Shown in pieces: positions 18,273 to 26,729 of a stretch of 64,000 bases of DNA (position 1 is its first letter; each line of letters begins with the position of its first letter). The notes under the pieces are model-generated. The model saw only the letters and a program-made list of their open reading frames with translations. It was not told the DNA's origin and ran no database searches. This stretch comes from Streptomyces sp. NBC_00250. Its GTDB lineage: Bacteria; Actinomycetota; Actinomycetes; Streptomycetales; Streptomycetaceae. The position numbers and the translations under genes are program-made. The DNA is taken from positions 5,891,501 through 5,955,500 of the forward strand of contig NZ_CP108088.1 of assembly GCF_036192275.1 (NCBI RefSeq), given 5' to 3'.

Positions 18273-18944
18273 TCAGAGGCTGCGGGCGGTGATGTCGCCG
18301 TAGGAGGTGGTGGCGTGGATGTTCAGGCTTGCGGCGGGGCCGTCGGTGTTGGTGAGGGTGTTGTGGACGCGGCCGTAGGCGGTGCCGGCGTCGAGGGTGG
18401 CGGAGACGCCGCGGGCGGCGCCGACCGTGATCCCGCCGGACTCGGTGTGCAGGACGACGGAGCCGGTGACGGCTTCGGTGATGCGGAGGTCGCCCTTCTG
18501 GGTGCTGATCTCGGCGGCGCCGCCGAGGCGGCCGACGGTGATGTCGCCGGCGAGGAGGGTGAGGCGGGCGGTGGCGGTCTCGTCGAGGGTGACGGTGCCC
18601 TGTGCGCCTTCGAAGGTGACGTCGCCGAGGCGTCCGACGCCGCGGAGGTCGCCGGCGGCGGTCTTCGCCTCGATCCGGGAGCCGGCGGGCAGCTGGACGG
18701 TCACCTCGACCGCTCCGGAGTCGCCCAGGAGCCGGTTCCCGGCCGGGGCGGCGGTGATCCGCAGGACCCCGTCGGCGTACTCGACCGAGACCTGCTCGGC
18801 GGCCTTCTGGTCGGCGGACTTGGCGGCGTTCGCGGGCCGGATGTCGACGGTGGCGTCGTCACGGTCGGCGGCGATGAGCTGGATGCGCCCGGCGGGGATG
18901 TCGAGGACGGTGATGATCGCGGCGGTGGCGGCGAACTTCTGCAA
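18273..18944 (-). CDS. DUF4097 family beta-strand repeat protein
   Basis: Protein of 223 residues. A short N-terminus is followed by repeated beta-strand units with Gly/Asp turns (for example GDLRGVGRLGDVTFEGAQG and GDITVGRLGGAAEISTQKGD), the pattern of the DUF4097 putative adhesin-like beta-helix family. No signal peptide or membrane anchor is seen. The start is an unusual TTG at 18944, supported by AAGGAG seven bases before it; the ATG at 18960 is out of frame. A dense cluster of GTTGC/GCAAC motifs lies upstream. DUF4097 proteins are often paired with a dedicated regulator, but none is adjacent here except the upstream LacI gene. Confidence 0.8.
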   Translation of the reverse strand: MQKFAATAAIITVLDIPAGRIQLIAADRDDATVDIRPANAAKSADQKAAEQVSVEYADGVLRITAAPAGNRLLGDSGAVEVTVQLPAGSRIEAKTAAGDLRGVGRLGDVTFEGAQGTVTLDETATARLTLLAGDITVGRLGGAAEISTQKGDLRITEAVTGSVVLHTESGGITVGAARGVSATLDAGTAYGRVHNTLTNTDGPAASLNIHATTSYGDITARSL

Positions 18945-19008
18945 GGTTCTTCTCCTTCATGGGGCGGGCCCACTCCCGGGCCCGCCGTTTCCGATGAGGG
19001 AAAAGCTA

Positions 19009-19134
19009 CGTTGCGTTCATAGGTCTGGCAACGCGTTCGTTGCGCGAAATCTGCATCAGTGCAGGTGAGGGTCAGGATTTCGTTGCAACGATTCTGAAGC
19101 TAACGCAATGACTGGATGCCGTTGCGTTGCAATG
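19009..19134. promoter_or_regulatory. Cluster of GTTGC/GCAAC motifs upstream of the DUF4097 gene
   Basis: In about 125 bp the motif occurs at least seven times: TTGCGTT at 19011-19017, GCAACGCGTTCGTTGCG at 19028-19044, the palindrome CGTTGCAACG at 19081-19090, AACGCAA at 19102-19108, and CGTTGCGTTGCAA at 19120-19132. The region is also less GC-rich than its surroundings. It lies 65-190 bp upstream of the DUF4097 start and just past the LacI stop codon, so it is probably a promoter with several operator half-sites. Confidence 0.6.
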
Positions 19135-19149
19135 GAATGGAAGTGAACG

Positions 19150-20235
19150 CTATGCGGAGGGTGTTGCGTCCGCCGTCGCGGGCAGGGTGCGCCCCCGCGG
19201 CCGCCCCGTGGACCCCCGTACCACCAGCTCCGCCGGGACCCGCTCCAGGCCGTTCGCCGGGGGCTCCTCCGTGCCCATCGCCAGACGGCCCGCTCGTACC
19301 CCCGCCTCGTGCAACGGCAGACGGACCGTCGTCAGGGACGGGACCGCGTCCACCGAGAAGGGCAGGTCGTCGAAGCCCGCCACGGAGACGTCGCCCGGGA
19401 TGGACAGGCCCCGCTCCCGCAGGGCCGCGCAGACGCCGAGGGCCACCGTGTCGTTGGCGGCGACGACCGCCGTGAGGTCCGGGTCGCGGGCCAGGAGCTC
19501 GGCCGTGGCCTCGTAGCCGGCCTGCCGGTCGTACGCGCCGTGGACCGTCGGGCCCTCGGGCACGCCCGCCGCCGCGAGCGCCTCGCGGTGGCCTTCGAGG
19601 CGGTGCCGGGTCGTGGTCCGGTCGGCGGGGCCCGCGGCGTAGCCGATGCGCCGGTGGCCGAGTTCGATCAGGTGCTCGGTGAGGCGCCGCGCGCCCGCCC
19701 GGTTGTCGAAGACGAGCGCCGCCGCGTTCCCGTCGCCGGTGACCGGCGGCCGCCCGCACAGCACGACCCGGGTCCCCGCCTCCGCCAGCTTGGCCAGCTT
19801 GGCCGCCGTCGCCGTCAGGTGCCCGGGGTCCTCCAGGGAGCCGCCCATGAGGATCACGGCCGCGGCCCGCTGCCGCTGGAGCAGGGTGAGGTAGGTCAGC
19901 TCGCGTTCGGGGGAGCCGCCGGTGTTGCAGACGACGGCGAGCTTCTCGCCGCCGCCGCGTCCCGACGCGCCCTCCCCGATGGCGCTCTGCGCCGCGCTCG
20001 CCATGATCCCGAAGAACGGGTCGGCGATGTCGTTCACGAGGACGCCGACCAGGTCGGAGGTGGCGGCGGCGAGCGAGCTGGCGGGCCCGTTGAGGACGTA
20101 GTCCAGCTCGTCCACGGCCCGCAGGACCCGCTCGCGGGTCGACGCGGCGACCGGGTAGTTGCCGTTGAGGACGCGGGAGACGGTGGCGGGTGAGACCCGT
20201 GCGCGGGCGGCCACGTCCGCCAGGGTGACGGTCAT
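19150..20235 (-). CDS. LacI-family transcriptional regulator
   Basis: The ATG at 20235 gives 361 residues. The N-terminal helix-turn-helix LADVAARARVSPATVSRVLNG (first 25 residues) and hinge are those of LacI/GalR; the rest is the sugar-binding periplasmic-like domain with the usual FDD and NDT segments. A GGAGG lies ten bases before the ATG. It faces the Gfo/Idh operon across 110 bp that contain a perfect GAAAGCGCTTTC site, so it very probably represses that operon, with a sugar or sugar acid as inducer. Confidence 0.93.
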   Translation of the reverse strand: MTVTLADVAARARVSPATVSRVLNGNYPVAASTRERVLRAVDELDYVLNGPASSLAAATSDLVGVLVNDIADPFFGIMASAAQSAIGEGASGRGGGEKLAVVCNTGGSPERELTYLTLLQRQRAAAVILMGGSLEDPGHLTATAAKLAKLAEAGTRVVLCGRPPVTGDGNAAALVFDNRAGARRLTEHLIELGHRRIGYAAGPADRTTTRHRLEGHREALAAAGVPEGPTVHGAYDRQAGYEATAELLARDPDLTAVVAANDTVALGVCAALRERGLSIPGDVSVAGFDDLPFSVDAVPSLTTVRLPLHEAGVRAGRLAMGTEEPPANGLERVPAELVVRGSTGRPRGRTLPATADATPSA

Positions 20236-20297
20236 CGTGTGCGTACCTCCAGGGCCTTGTCGACGGCGATGTCGGCAGGCTAGCGTCATCGCCGATG

Positions 20298-20309
20298 GAA
20301 AGCGCTTTC
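20298..20309. promoter_or_regulatory. LacI-type operator GAAAGCGCTTTC
   Basis: Perfect 12-bp palindrome with the central CG typical of LacI/GalR-family sites. It lies 37 bp before the Gfo/Idh start and 62 bp from the LacI start, in the divergent promoter region. Confidence 0.85.
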
Positions 20310-20345
20310 TATCGGGGCGCGGAACACCGGGGAGAGGAACCTTTC

Positions 20346-21497
20346 GTGACACGCAGGACAGTCCGCATCGCCATGAACGGCGTCACCGGACGCATGGGAT
20401 ACCGCCAGCACCTCGTCCGCTCGATCCTCGCCCTGCGCGAACAGGGCGGCCTCGACCTCGGCAACGGCGAGACCCTCTGGCCCGAGCCGGTCCTCGTCGG
20501 CCGCCGCGAGCCCGCCCTGCGCGCGCTCGCCGAGCGCCACGGACTCACCGAGTGGTCGACCGACCTCGACGCCGTCCTCGCCGACGACGGCATCGACATC
20601 TACTTCGACGCCCAGGTCACCTCCGCCCGCGCCGAGGCGATCACCAAGGCCATCCACGCCGGCAAGCACGTCTACACCGAGAAGCCGACGGCCGCCGACC
20701 TCGCGGGCGCCCTGGAACTCGCCCGGCTCGCCACGGAGAAGGGCGTCAAGCACGGCGTCGTCCAGGACAAGCTGTTCCTGCCGGGCCTGCTCAAGCTCAA
20801 GCGCCTCATCGACGGCGGCTTCTTCGGCGAGATCCTGTCCGTGCGCGGCGAGTTCGGCTACTGGGTCTTCGAGGGCGACTGGCAGGACGCCCAGCGCCCC
20901 AGCTGGAACTACCGCACGGAGGACGGCGGCGGCATCGTCGTCGACATGTTCCCGCACTGGGAGTACGTGCTCCACGAGCTGTTCGGCCGCGTCACCTCCG
21001 TCACCGCCCAGGTCGCCACCCACGTCCCGCGCCGCTGGGACGAGCAGGGCAAGCCGTACGAGGCCACCGCCGACGACGCCGCGTACGGCATCTTCCAGCT
21101 GGAGGGCGGCGCCATCGCCCAGATCAACTCCTCCTGGACCGTCCGCGTCAACCGCGACGAACTCGTCGAGTTCCAGGTCGACGGCACCCACGGCTCCGCC
21201 GTCGCCGGACTGCGCAACTGCCGCGTCCAGCACCGCTCGGCCACCCCCAAGCCGGTCTGGAACCCGGACATCCCGGCGACCGAGCCCTTCCGCGACCAGT
21301 GGCAGGAGATCCCCGACAACGCCGAGTTCGACAACGGCTTCAAGGCCCAGTGGGAGCTGTTCCTGCGGCACGTCACCCTCGGCGAGCCGTACCACTGGGA
21401 CCTCCTCGCGGGCGCCCGCGGCGTCCAGCTCGCCGAACTCGGCCTGAAGTCCGCCGCCGAGGGCCGCCGCCTCGACGTCCCGGAGGTGAGCCTGTGA
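20346..21497 (+). CDS. Gfo/Idh/MocA-family oxidoreductase
   Basis: Protein of 383 residues. The N-terminal Rossmann fold carries GVTGRMG near residue 12 and the EKP motif in YTEKPTA, followed by the alpha/beta substrate domain. Members oxidise or reduce sugars, inositols and their derivatives with NAD(P). The GTG at 20346 is preferred because GAGAGGA lies just before it; the upstream ATG at 20295 falls inside the operator region. It is the first gene of a three-gene operon whose stop overlaps the next start (GTGA). Regulation is probably by the divergent LacI protein. Confidence 0.9.
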   Translation: MTRRTVRIAMNGVTGRMGYRQHLVRSILALREQGGLDLGNGETLWPEPVLVGRREPALRALAERHGLTEWSTDLDAVLADDGIDIYFDAQVTSARAEAITKAIHAGKHVYTEKPTAADLAGALELARLATEKGVKHGVVQDKLFLPGLLKLKRLIDGGFFGEILSVRGEFGYWVFEGDWQDAQRPSWNYRTEDGGGIVVDMFPHWEYVLHELFGRVTSVTAQVATHVPRRWDEQGKPYEATADDAAYGIFQLEGGAIAQINSSWTVRVNRDELVEFQVDGTHGSAVAGLRNCRVQHRSATPKPVWNPDIPATEPFRDQWQEIPDNAEFDNGFKAQWELFLRHVTLGEPYHWDLLAGARGVQLAELGLKSAAEGRRLDVPEVSL

Positions 21498-22645
21498 TCC
21501 GCCTGCCCGAGATCGGCGGCGGCGTACGGGAGTACACGCGCCGCACCGAGCCCCTCTCCCTGAGCGGGGGCGGCCCCCTGGCCTCCCGAACGGTCTTCTC
21601 CGCCGCCCATGTCGTCGCCGACCCGTACGCCGACACCACCCCCGACTCGGCCGCCGCCGTCGACTGGGACACCACCCTCGCCTTCCGTCGCCACCTCTGG
21701 TCCCAGGGCCTCGGGGTCGCCGAGGCCATGGACACCGCCCAGCGCGGGATGGGCCTCGACTGGGCGGGAGCGGCGGAGCTGATCCGCCGCAGCGCGGCGG
21801 AGGCGAAGGCCGTCGGCGGGCAGATCGCCTGCGGCGTCGGAACGGACCAACTCTCCGGCCCCGCCGACCTGGTGGCGGTGCGCAAGGCGTACGAGGAGCA
21901 GCTCGCGCTCGTCGAGGAGACCGGCTCCCAGGCCATCCTGATGGCCTCCCGCGCCCTCGCCGCCGCCGCGGCGGGCCCGGACGACTACCTCGACCTGTAC
22001 GGCCACCTCCTCCGCCAGGCGAGCGAGCCGGTGATCCTGCACTGGCTCGGCCCGATGTTCGACCCGGCGCTCGACGGGTACTGGGGCTCGGCAGATCTCG
22101 ACACCGCGACCGAGACCTTCCTGGAGGTCATCGCCGCGCACCCCGACAAGGTCGACGGCATCAAGGTCTCCCTCCTCGACGCCCGCCGCGAGGTCGAACT
22201 CCGCCGCCGCCTCCCGGAGGGCGTCCGCTGCTACACGGGCGACGACTTCCACTACCCGGAGCTGATCGCGGGCGACGAACAGGGCTTCAGCCACGCCCTG
22301 CTGGGCATCTTCGACCCCCTGGCGCCGCTGGCGGCGGAGGCGGTACGGGCTCTCGACACGGGTGATGTAAACGCTTTCCGTGCCACCCTCGACCCGACGG
22401 TCGCGCTCTCCCGCCACCTCTTCCAGGCCCCGACCCGCTTCTACAAGACGGGAGTCGTCCTCCTGGCCTGGCTGGCCGGCCACCAGGACCACTTCACGAT
22501 GGTCGGCGGCCTGCAGTCCGCCCGCTCGCTCCCGCACCTCGCGCGCGCCTACGAACTGGCGGACGGACTGGGCCTGTTCCCGGACCCGGCACTGGCCGAG
22601 GAGCGCATGCGCTCCCTCCTGACCGTCCAGGGAGGCCTGCGATGA
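21494..22645 (+). CDS. DUF993 family protein (dihydrodipicolinate synthase-like)
   Basis: Protein of 383 residues, starting at a GTG that overlaps the previous stop. It is of the DUF993 type, TIM-barrel proteins distantly related to dihydrodipicolinate synthase/N-acetylneuraminate lyase aldolases. KVDGIKVSLLD contains a lysine at the place of the Schiff-base Lys of that superfamily (inference). It probably performs an aldol cleavage or dehydration in the sugar pathway encoded by this operon; no substrate is known to me. A second LacI-type site is embedded in its coding sequence at 22366-22379. Confidence 0.83.
   Translation: MIRLPEIGGGVREYTRRTEPLSLSGGGPLASRTVFSAAHVVADPYADTTPDSAAAVDWDTTLAFRRHLWSQGLGVAEAMDTAQRGMGLDWAGAAELIRRSAAEAKAVGGQIACGVGTDQLSGPADLVAVRKAYEEQLALVEETGSQAILMASRALAAAAAGPDDYLDLYGHLLRQASEPVILHWLGPMFDPALDGYWGSADLDTATETFLEVIAAHPDKVDGIKVSLLDARREVELRRRLPEGVRCYTGDDFHYPELIAGDEQGFSHALLGIFDPLAPLAAEAVRALDTGDVNAFRATLDPTVALSRHLFQAPTRFYKTGVVLLAWLAGHQDHFTMVGGLQSARSLPHLARAYELADGLGLFPDPALAEERMRSLLTVQGGLR
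22366..22379. promoter_or_regulatory. Intragenic LacI-type operator candidate
   Basis: TGTAAACGCTTTCC inside the DUF993 gene has the AAACGNTTTC core of LacI/CcpA-family operators and matches the site at 20298-20309 in nearly every position around the central CG. It is about 2.07 kb from that site. Such AT-rich wording is unusual in a 72% GC coding region. Confidence 0.5.
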
Positions 22646-23445
22646 ACCTCGACCGCTTCAGCGTCAACCAGATGACGGTCAAGCAGCTCGCCCTGCCGGA
22701 CCTGGTCACCCACTGCGTCCGCCTCGGCATCCGGGGCGTGGGCCTGTGGCGCGAACCGGTCCAGGAGTACGGGGTCGAGGCGGCGGCCGATCTCGTACGG
22801 GACGCGGGCCTCACCGTCACCACCCTCTGCCGCGGCGGCTTCTTCACCTCGGACGGCTGGGAGGCGGAGAACCGGGCGGCGATCGACGAGGCGGTCACGC
22901 TCGGCACGGACACCGTCGTCCTGGTCTCCGGCGGCCTCACCCCCGCCTTCCCGGACCTGCCCTCGGCCCGCGCCCAGATCACCAAGGCCATCGGCGCCCT
23001 GGCCCCCTACGCGGCCGAACGCGGAATCCGCCTGGCCGTCGAGCCCCTCCACCCCATGTACGCCGCCGACCGCTGCGCCGTCTCCACCCTCGACCAGGCG
23101 CTGGCCGTCGCGGAGCGCTTCCCCGCCGACCACGTGGGCGTGGTGGTCGACACGTACCACCTCTGGTGGGACGACCGGGCCCCGGCGGCGGTGGAACGCG
23201 CGGGCGCGGCGGGCCGCATCCACTCCTTCCAGCTCGCCGACTGGACCACCCCGCTCCCGGCCGGCGTCCTGACCGGCCGGGGCCAGCTGGGCGACGGCGC
23301 GATCGACCTCCGGGCGTGGGCCGACCTGGTGGAGAAGGCGGGCTGGACGGGCCCGGTGGAGGTGGAGATCTTCAACGACGCCCTGTGGGCGAGGGACGGC
23401 GTGGAGGTCCTGGAGGAGACGCTGGAAAGGTTCCTGGAGGTCTGA
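22642..23445 (+). CDS. Sugar phosphate isomerase/epimerase (xylose isomerase-like TIM barrel)
   Basis: Protein of 267 residues, start overlapping the DUF993 stop (ATGA). The four metal ligands typical of the family can be placed: Glu in LAVEPLHPM, Asp in VVVDTYHLWW, His in RIHSFQLAD and Glu in VEVEIFND. It probably isomerises or epimerises the keto-sugar handled by the two upstream enzymes. It is the last gene of the operon; VapC converges on it 34 bp downstream. Confidence 0.88.
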   Translation: MNLDRFSVNQMTVKQLALPDLVTHCVRLGIRGVGLWREPVQEYGVEAAADLVRDAGLTVTTLCRGGFFTSDGWEAENRAAIDEAVTLGTDTVVLVSGGLTPAFPDLPSARAQITKAIGALAPYAAERGIRLAVEPLHPMYAADRCAVSTLDQALAVAERFPADHVGVVVDTYHLWWDDRAPAAVERAGAAGRIHSFQLADWTTPLPAGVLTGRGQLGDGAIDLRAWADLVEKAGWTGPVEVEIFNDALWARDGVEVLEETLERFLEV

Positions 23446-23479
23446 CCGACCGGGCCCGGCGGCGCCGCGCGCGAGCTTG

Positions 23480-23896
23480 TCACTCGCCCGGGCGCCGCAC
23501 GTCCTGCTGCTCGACCTCTTTGAGGACGCGAGTGACCGTGGCGAAGTCGTTGTCACGGTGCAGGAGGGTCAGACCGTGATGGACCGCCGTGGCGCAGAGA
23601 AGCAGATCCACGACACCCGCCGCGCGGTGCTGCCCCTTCTGCGTCAGCTTGTACTGGGCGGTTTCCACCCATCGCCACGCGTCCTTCGGGACGCGTACCG
23701 GCGCGAACATGGCAACGAGGTCCTCATCGATCTCATCGCGGTCTTCCGCGCTCACGGCACTGAAAAGGATCTCCGTCCGGGTGGCCTCGCACATTCCGAT
23801 GGCGCCTGTCTCGATCTCGGCGTCCCAGCGCCGCTGCGCGGCGGGATCGGTGCCGAGGTGGACGTACGCGCTGGTGTCGATGAGGTACGTGATCAC
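23480..23896 (-). CDS. vapC: VapC-type PIN-domain ribonuclease toxin
   Basis: Protein of 138 residues with PIN-domain acidic residues Asp7 (LIDTSA), Glu42 (TRTEILF), Asp97 (VVDLLL) and Asp115/117 (HRDNDF). VapC toxins cleave tRNA or rRNA. The GTG start overlaps the antitoxin stop (GTGA), the normal translational coupling of vapBC. The frame is open far upstream, but that part is antisense to nothing real and overlaps the antitoxin. Confidence 0.93.
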   Translation of the reverse strand: MITYLIDTSAYVHLGTDPAAQRRWDAEIETGAIGMCEATRTEILFSAVSAEDRDEIDEDLVAMFAPVRVPKDAWRWVETAQYKLTQKGQHRAAGVVDLLLCATAVHHGLTLLHRDNDFATVTRVLKEVEQQDVRRPGE

Positions 23897-24129
23897 TCGC
23901 CGTCCCCGGCGTGCTGGACGGCCTTGCGTGCTTCCCAGTCCCGGCGTGTGCGCTCCAACTGGCCGCGCGCGCCGCGCTCTGCGAGCCGCTGGAACGCCTC
24001 CCGGCGGTGATGCCGCCTTATGACCTCTTCCAGGGCCGTGTTGATCGTGTCCTTCTTCGTGGTCGTACCGAGCAGTTTCGCGGCCTCGGCGAGAACGTCG
24101 TCGTCCACATCCACGTTGGTCACACCCAT
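23893..24129 (-). CDS. vapB: VapB-type antitoxin
   Basis: Protein of 78 residues from the ATG at 24129, which has GGAGG at good spacing; a GTG two codons earlier would overlap that site. The N-terminus (TNVDVDDDVLAEAAKLLGTTTKKDTINTAL) is the ribbon-helix-helix type found in VapB/DUF2191 antitoxins, and the Arg-rich C-terminus would wrap the toxin. It should bind its own promoter; two ATGTGGG repeats lie just upstream. Confidence 0.92.
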   Translation of the reverse strand: MGVTNVDVDDDVLAEAAKLLGTTTKKDTINTALEEVIRRHHRREAFQRLAERGARGQLERTRRDWEARKAVQHAGDGE

Positions 24130-24140
24130 GATCACCCTCC

Positions 24141-24158
24141 ATGTGGGTCATGTGGGAA
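24141..24158 (-). promoter_or_regulatory. Direct repeat in the vapBC leader
   Basis: ATGTGGGTC (24141-24149) and ATGTGGGAA (24150-24158) are adjacent 9-bp repeats located 12-29 bp before the vapB ATG. This is a plausible autoregulatory site for VapBC. A TACGAT sequence on the minus strand near 24180 may be the -10 element. Confidence 0.45.
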
Positions 24159-24306
24159 GAACACGCACCTTCTATACATCGTAGCGCTTGTGTCGCGTCC
24201 CGGGCATCGCGAGCGCGCCGCCTGCTGCGAAAGCCCTTCCATCCGACCCGGGCGCCCCGGAGGGGCGGTTGTCCACAGTGCCGCCCGCACTGTCCGACCG
24301 GTTCGC

Positions 24307-24312
24307 TACCGT
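24307..24312 (+). promoter_or_regulatory. -10 element for a leaderless recD2 transcript
   Basis: TACCGT ends six bases before the recD2 ATG at 24319, and no ribosome site is present. That spacing is typical of leaderless mRNAs in Streptomyces. No good -35 is visible. Confidence 0.5.
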
Positions 24313-24318
24313 CGGGGC

Positions 24319-26550
24319 ATGTCCAACGAGGGTCGGGGGCCGGGGTCGGCCGTGCTCGAAGGGGTCCTGGAGCGGATCACCTACGCCAACGAGGAGAGCG
24401 GGTACACGGTCGCCCGCGTCGACACCGGGCGCGGGGCCGGGGACCTGCTCACCGTGGTGGGGGCGCTGCTCGGGGCGCAGCCGGGGGAGTCGCTGCGGAT
24501 GGAGGGCCGTTGGGGCTCGCATCCGCAGTACGGCAAGCAGTTCACCGTCGAGAACTACACGACCCTGCTGCCCGCCACGATCCAGGGCATTCGCCGTTAT
24601 CTCGGCTCGGGTCTCGTCAAGGGCATCGGCCCCGTCTTCGCCGACCGCATCACGCAGCACTTCGGTCTGGACACGCTCGACATCCTCGAAGAGGCCCCCG
24701 CGCGCCTGATCGAGGTTCCGGGCCTCGGCCCCAAGCGGACGAAGAAGATCAGCGCGGCCTGGGAGGAGCAGAAGGCGATCAAGGAGGTCATGGTCTTCCT
24801 CCAGGGCGTCGGCGTCTCCACCTCCATCGCGGTGCGGATCTACAAGAAGTACGGGGACGCCTCGATCTCCGTCGTCCGCAACCAGCCCTACCGGCTCGCC
24901 GCCGATGTCTGGGGCATCGGCTTCCTCACCGCGGACAAGATCGCCCAGTCCGTGGGCATACCGCACGACAGCCCCGACCGGGTGAAGGCCGGCCTGCAGT
25001 ACGCGCTGTCGCAGTCGAGCGACCAGGGGCACTGCTTCCTCCCCGAGGAGCGGCTGATCGCCGACGCGGTGAAGCTCCTCCAGGTCGACACCGGGCTTGT
25101 CATCGAATGCCTCGCCGAGCTGGCCGAGGACCCCGAGGGGGTCGTGCGGGAGACGGTCCCGGGGCCCGAGGGGGCACCCGTCACCGCCGTGTACCTGATC
25201 CCCTTCCACCGGGCCGAGCTGTCGCTGGCCGGCCAGCTCCGGCGCCTTCTGCGGACCGACGAGGACCGGATGCCCGCCTTCCGGGACGTGGCCTGGGACA
25301 AGGCCCTCGCCTGGCTCGCGGACCGGACCGGGGCCTCCCTGGCGCCCGAGCAGGAGGAGGCCGTCCGGCTCGCCCTCACCCGTAAGGTCGCCGTGCTCAC
25401 CGGCGGCCCCGGCTGCGGCAAGTCGTTCACGGTCCGCTCGATCGTGGAGCTGGCCCGCGCCAAGAAGGCCAAGGTCGTCCTCGCCGCCCCCACCGGCCGG
25501 GCCGCCAAGCGGCTCGCCGAGCTGACCGGCGCCGAGGCCTCCACCGTCCACCGGCTCCTGGAGCTCAAGCCGGGCGGCGACGCGGCCTACGACCGGGACC
25601 GGCCCCTCGATGCCGACCTCGTCGTCGTCGACGAGGCCTCCATGCTCGACCTGCTCCTGGCGAACAAGCTGGTCAAGGCCGTCGCACCGGGGGCCCATCT
25701 GCTGCTCGTGGGCGATGTGGACCAGCTTCCGTCGGTGGGCGCGGGCGAGGTCCTCGGCGATCTGCTCGCCCCGGGAAGCCCCGTACCGTCGGTGCGGCTG
25801 ACCCGGATCTTCCGGCAGGCCCAGGAGTCCGGCGTCGTCACCAACGCGCACCGGATCAACTCCGGCACCCCGCCGAAGACCGAAGGCCTCCCGGACTTCT
25901 TCCTCTTCGTCGAGGAGGAGACCGAGGACGCCGCCCGGGTCGCGGTGGAGGTCGCGGCCCGCCGGATTCCGGCCAAGTTCGGGCTCGACCCGCGCCGTGA
26001 CGTGCAGGTCCTCGCCCCCATGCACCGGGGCCCGGCCGGTGCGGGCTCGCTCAACGGACTCCTGCAGCAGGCCATCACCCCGGCCCGCCCCGATCTGCCG
26101 GAGAAGCGCTTCGGCGGCCGGGTCTTCCGTGTCGGCGACAAGGTGACCCAGATCAGGAACAATTACGACAAGGGGGCCAACGGAGTCTTCAACGGCACGG
26201 TCGGCGTCGTCACCCAGCTGGACGCGGTCGAGCAGCGCCTGGTCGTGCGGACGGACGAGGACGAGGAGGTGCCGTACGACTTCGACGAACTGGACGAACT
26301 GGCCCACGCGTACGCGGTCACCATCCACCGTTCGCAGGGCAGCGAGTATCCGGCCGTGGTGATTCCGGTCACCATGAGTGCCTGGATGATGCTTCAGCGG
26401 AACCTTCTCTACACGGCCGTGACCCGGGCCAAGAAGCTCGTCGTCCTGGTCGGCTCCCGCCGGGCGATCGCCCAGGCGGTCCGAACGGTTTCCGCAGGCA
26501 GACGCTTTACCGCACTCGCGTTTCGGCTCACAGGCGGCGCCCCCGTGTGA
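24319..26550 (+). CDS. recD2: RecD2-type DNA helicase (SF1B)
   Basis: Protein of 743 residues. The N-terminal OB-like region (LERITYANEESGYTVARV) and helix-hairpin-helix repeats (KGIGPVFADRI, VPGLGPKRTKKI, VWGIGFLTADKIA) mark the RecD2/YrrC type, which lacks RecBC partners. The helicase motor has Walker A TGGPGCGKSF near residue 364, DEE-type motif VVVDEASMLD near 438, GDVDQLPSVGAGEVL, and the C-terminal UvrD-like HRSQGSEYPAVV and YTAVTRAKK. It unwinds DNA 5' to 3' in repair. The ATG is chosen by family length; the 136 residues encoded upstream are the antisense of vapB. Confidence 0.93.
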   Translation: MSNEGRGPGSAVLEGVLERITYANEESGYTVARVDTGRGAGDLLTVVGALLGAQPGESLRMEGRWGSHPQYGKQFTVENYTTLLPATIQGIRRYLGSGLVKGIGPVFADRITQHFGLDTLDILEEAPARLIEVPGLGPKRTKKISAAWEEQKAIKEVMVFLQGVGVSTSIAVRIYKKYGDASISVVRNQPYRLAADVWGIGFLTADKIAQSVGIPHDSPDRVKAGLQYALSQSSDQGHCFLPEERLIADAVKLLQVDTGLVIECLAELAEDPEGVVRETVPGPEGAPVTAVYLIPFHRAELSLAGQLRRLLRTDEDRMPAFRDVAWDKALAWLADRTGASLAPEQEEAVRLALTRKVAVLTGGPGCGKSFTVRSIVELARAKKAKVVLAAPTGRAAKRLAELTGAEASTVHRLLELKPGGDAAYDRDRPLDADLVVVDEASMLDLLLANKLVKAVAPGAHLLLVGDVDQLPSVGAGEVLGDLLAPGSPVPSVRLTRIFRQAQESGVVTNAHRINSGTPPKTEGLPDFFLFVEEETEDAARVAVEVAARRIPAKFGLDPRRDVQVLAPMHRGPAGAGSLNGLLQQAITPARPDLPEKRFGGRVFRVGDKVTQIRNNYDKGANGVFNGTVGVVTQLDAVEQRLVVRTDEDEEVPYDFDELDELAHAYAVTIHRSQGSEYPAVVIPVTMSAWMMLQRNLLYTAVTRAKKLVVLVGSRRAIAQAVRTVSAGRRFTALAFRLTGGAPV

Positions 26551-26603
26551 AAGATCACGGAGGACTACCGGAACCGGGGCGAAGGGGGCAGGATATGAAG
26601 GTT

Positions 26604-26622
26604 GGCGGCACTGAGTGCCGCC
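26604..26622 (+). terminator. Hairpin after recD2
   Basis: Perfect 8-bp stem GGCGGCAC / GTGCCGCC with a TGA loop, 54 bp after the recD2 stop. It probably ends that transcript before the citrate synthase promoter. Confidence 0.55.
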
Positions 26623-26729
26623 GATTGGCCCAATGGTCGACCCCGAGTGCACTCTCCTGAGCCAAATGGGGGATGGTAGAGACAGTCAGGGCACCTCGAA
26701 GAAGAGGCACTACGTCGGTGAGGGATGAC

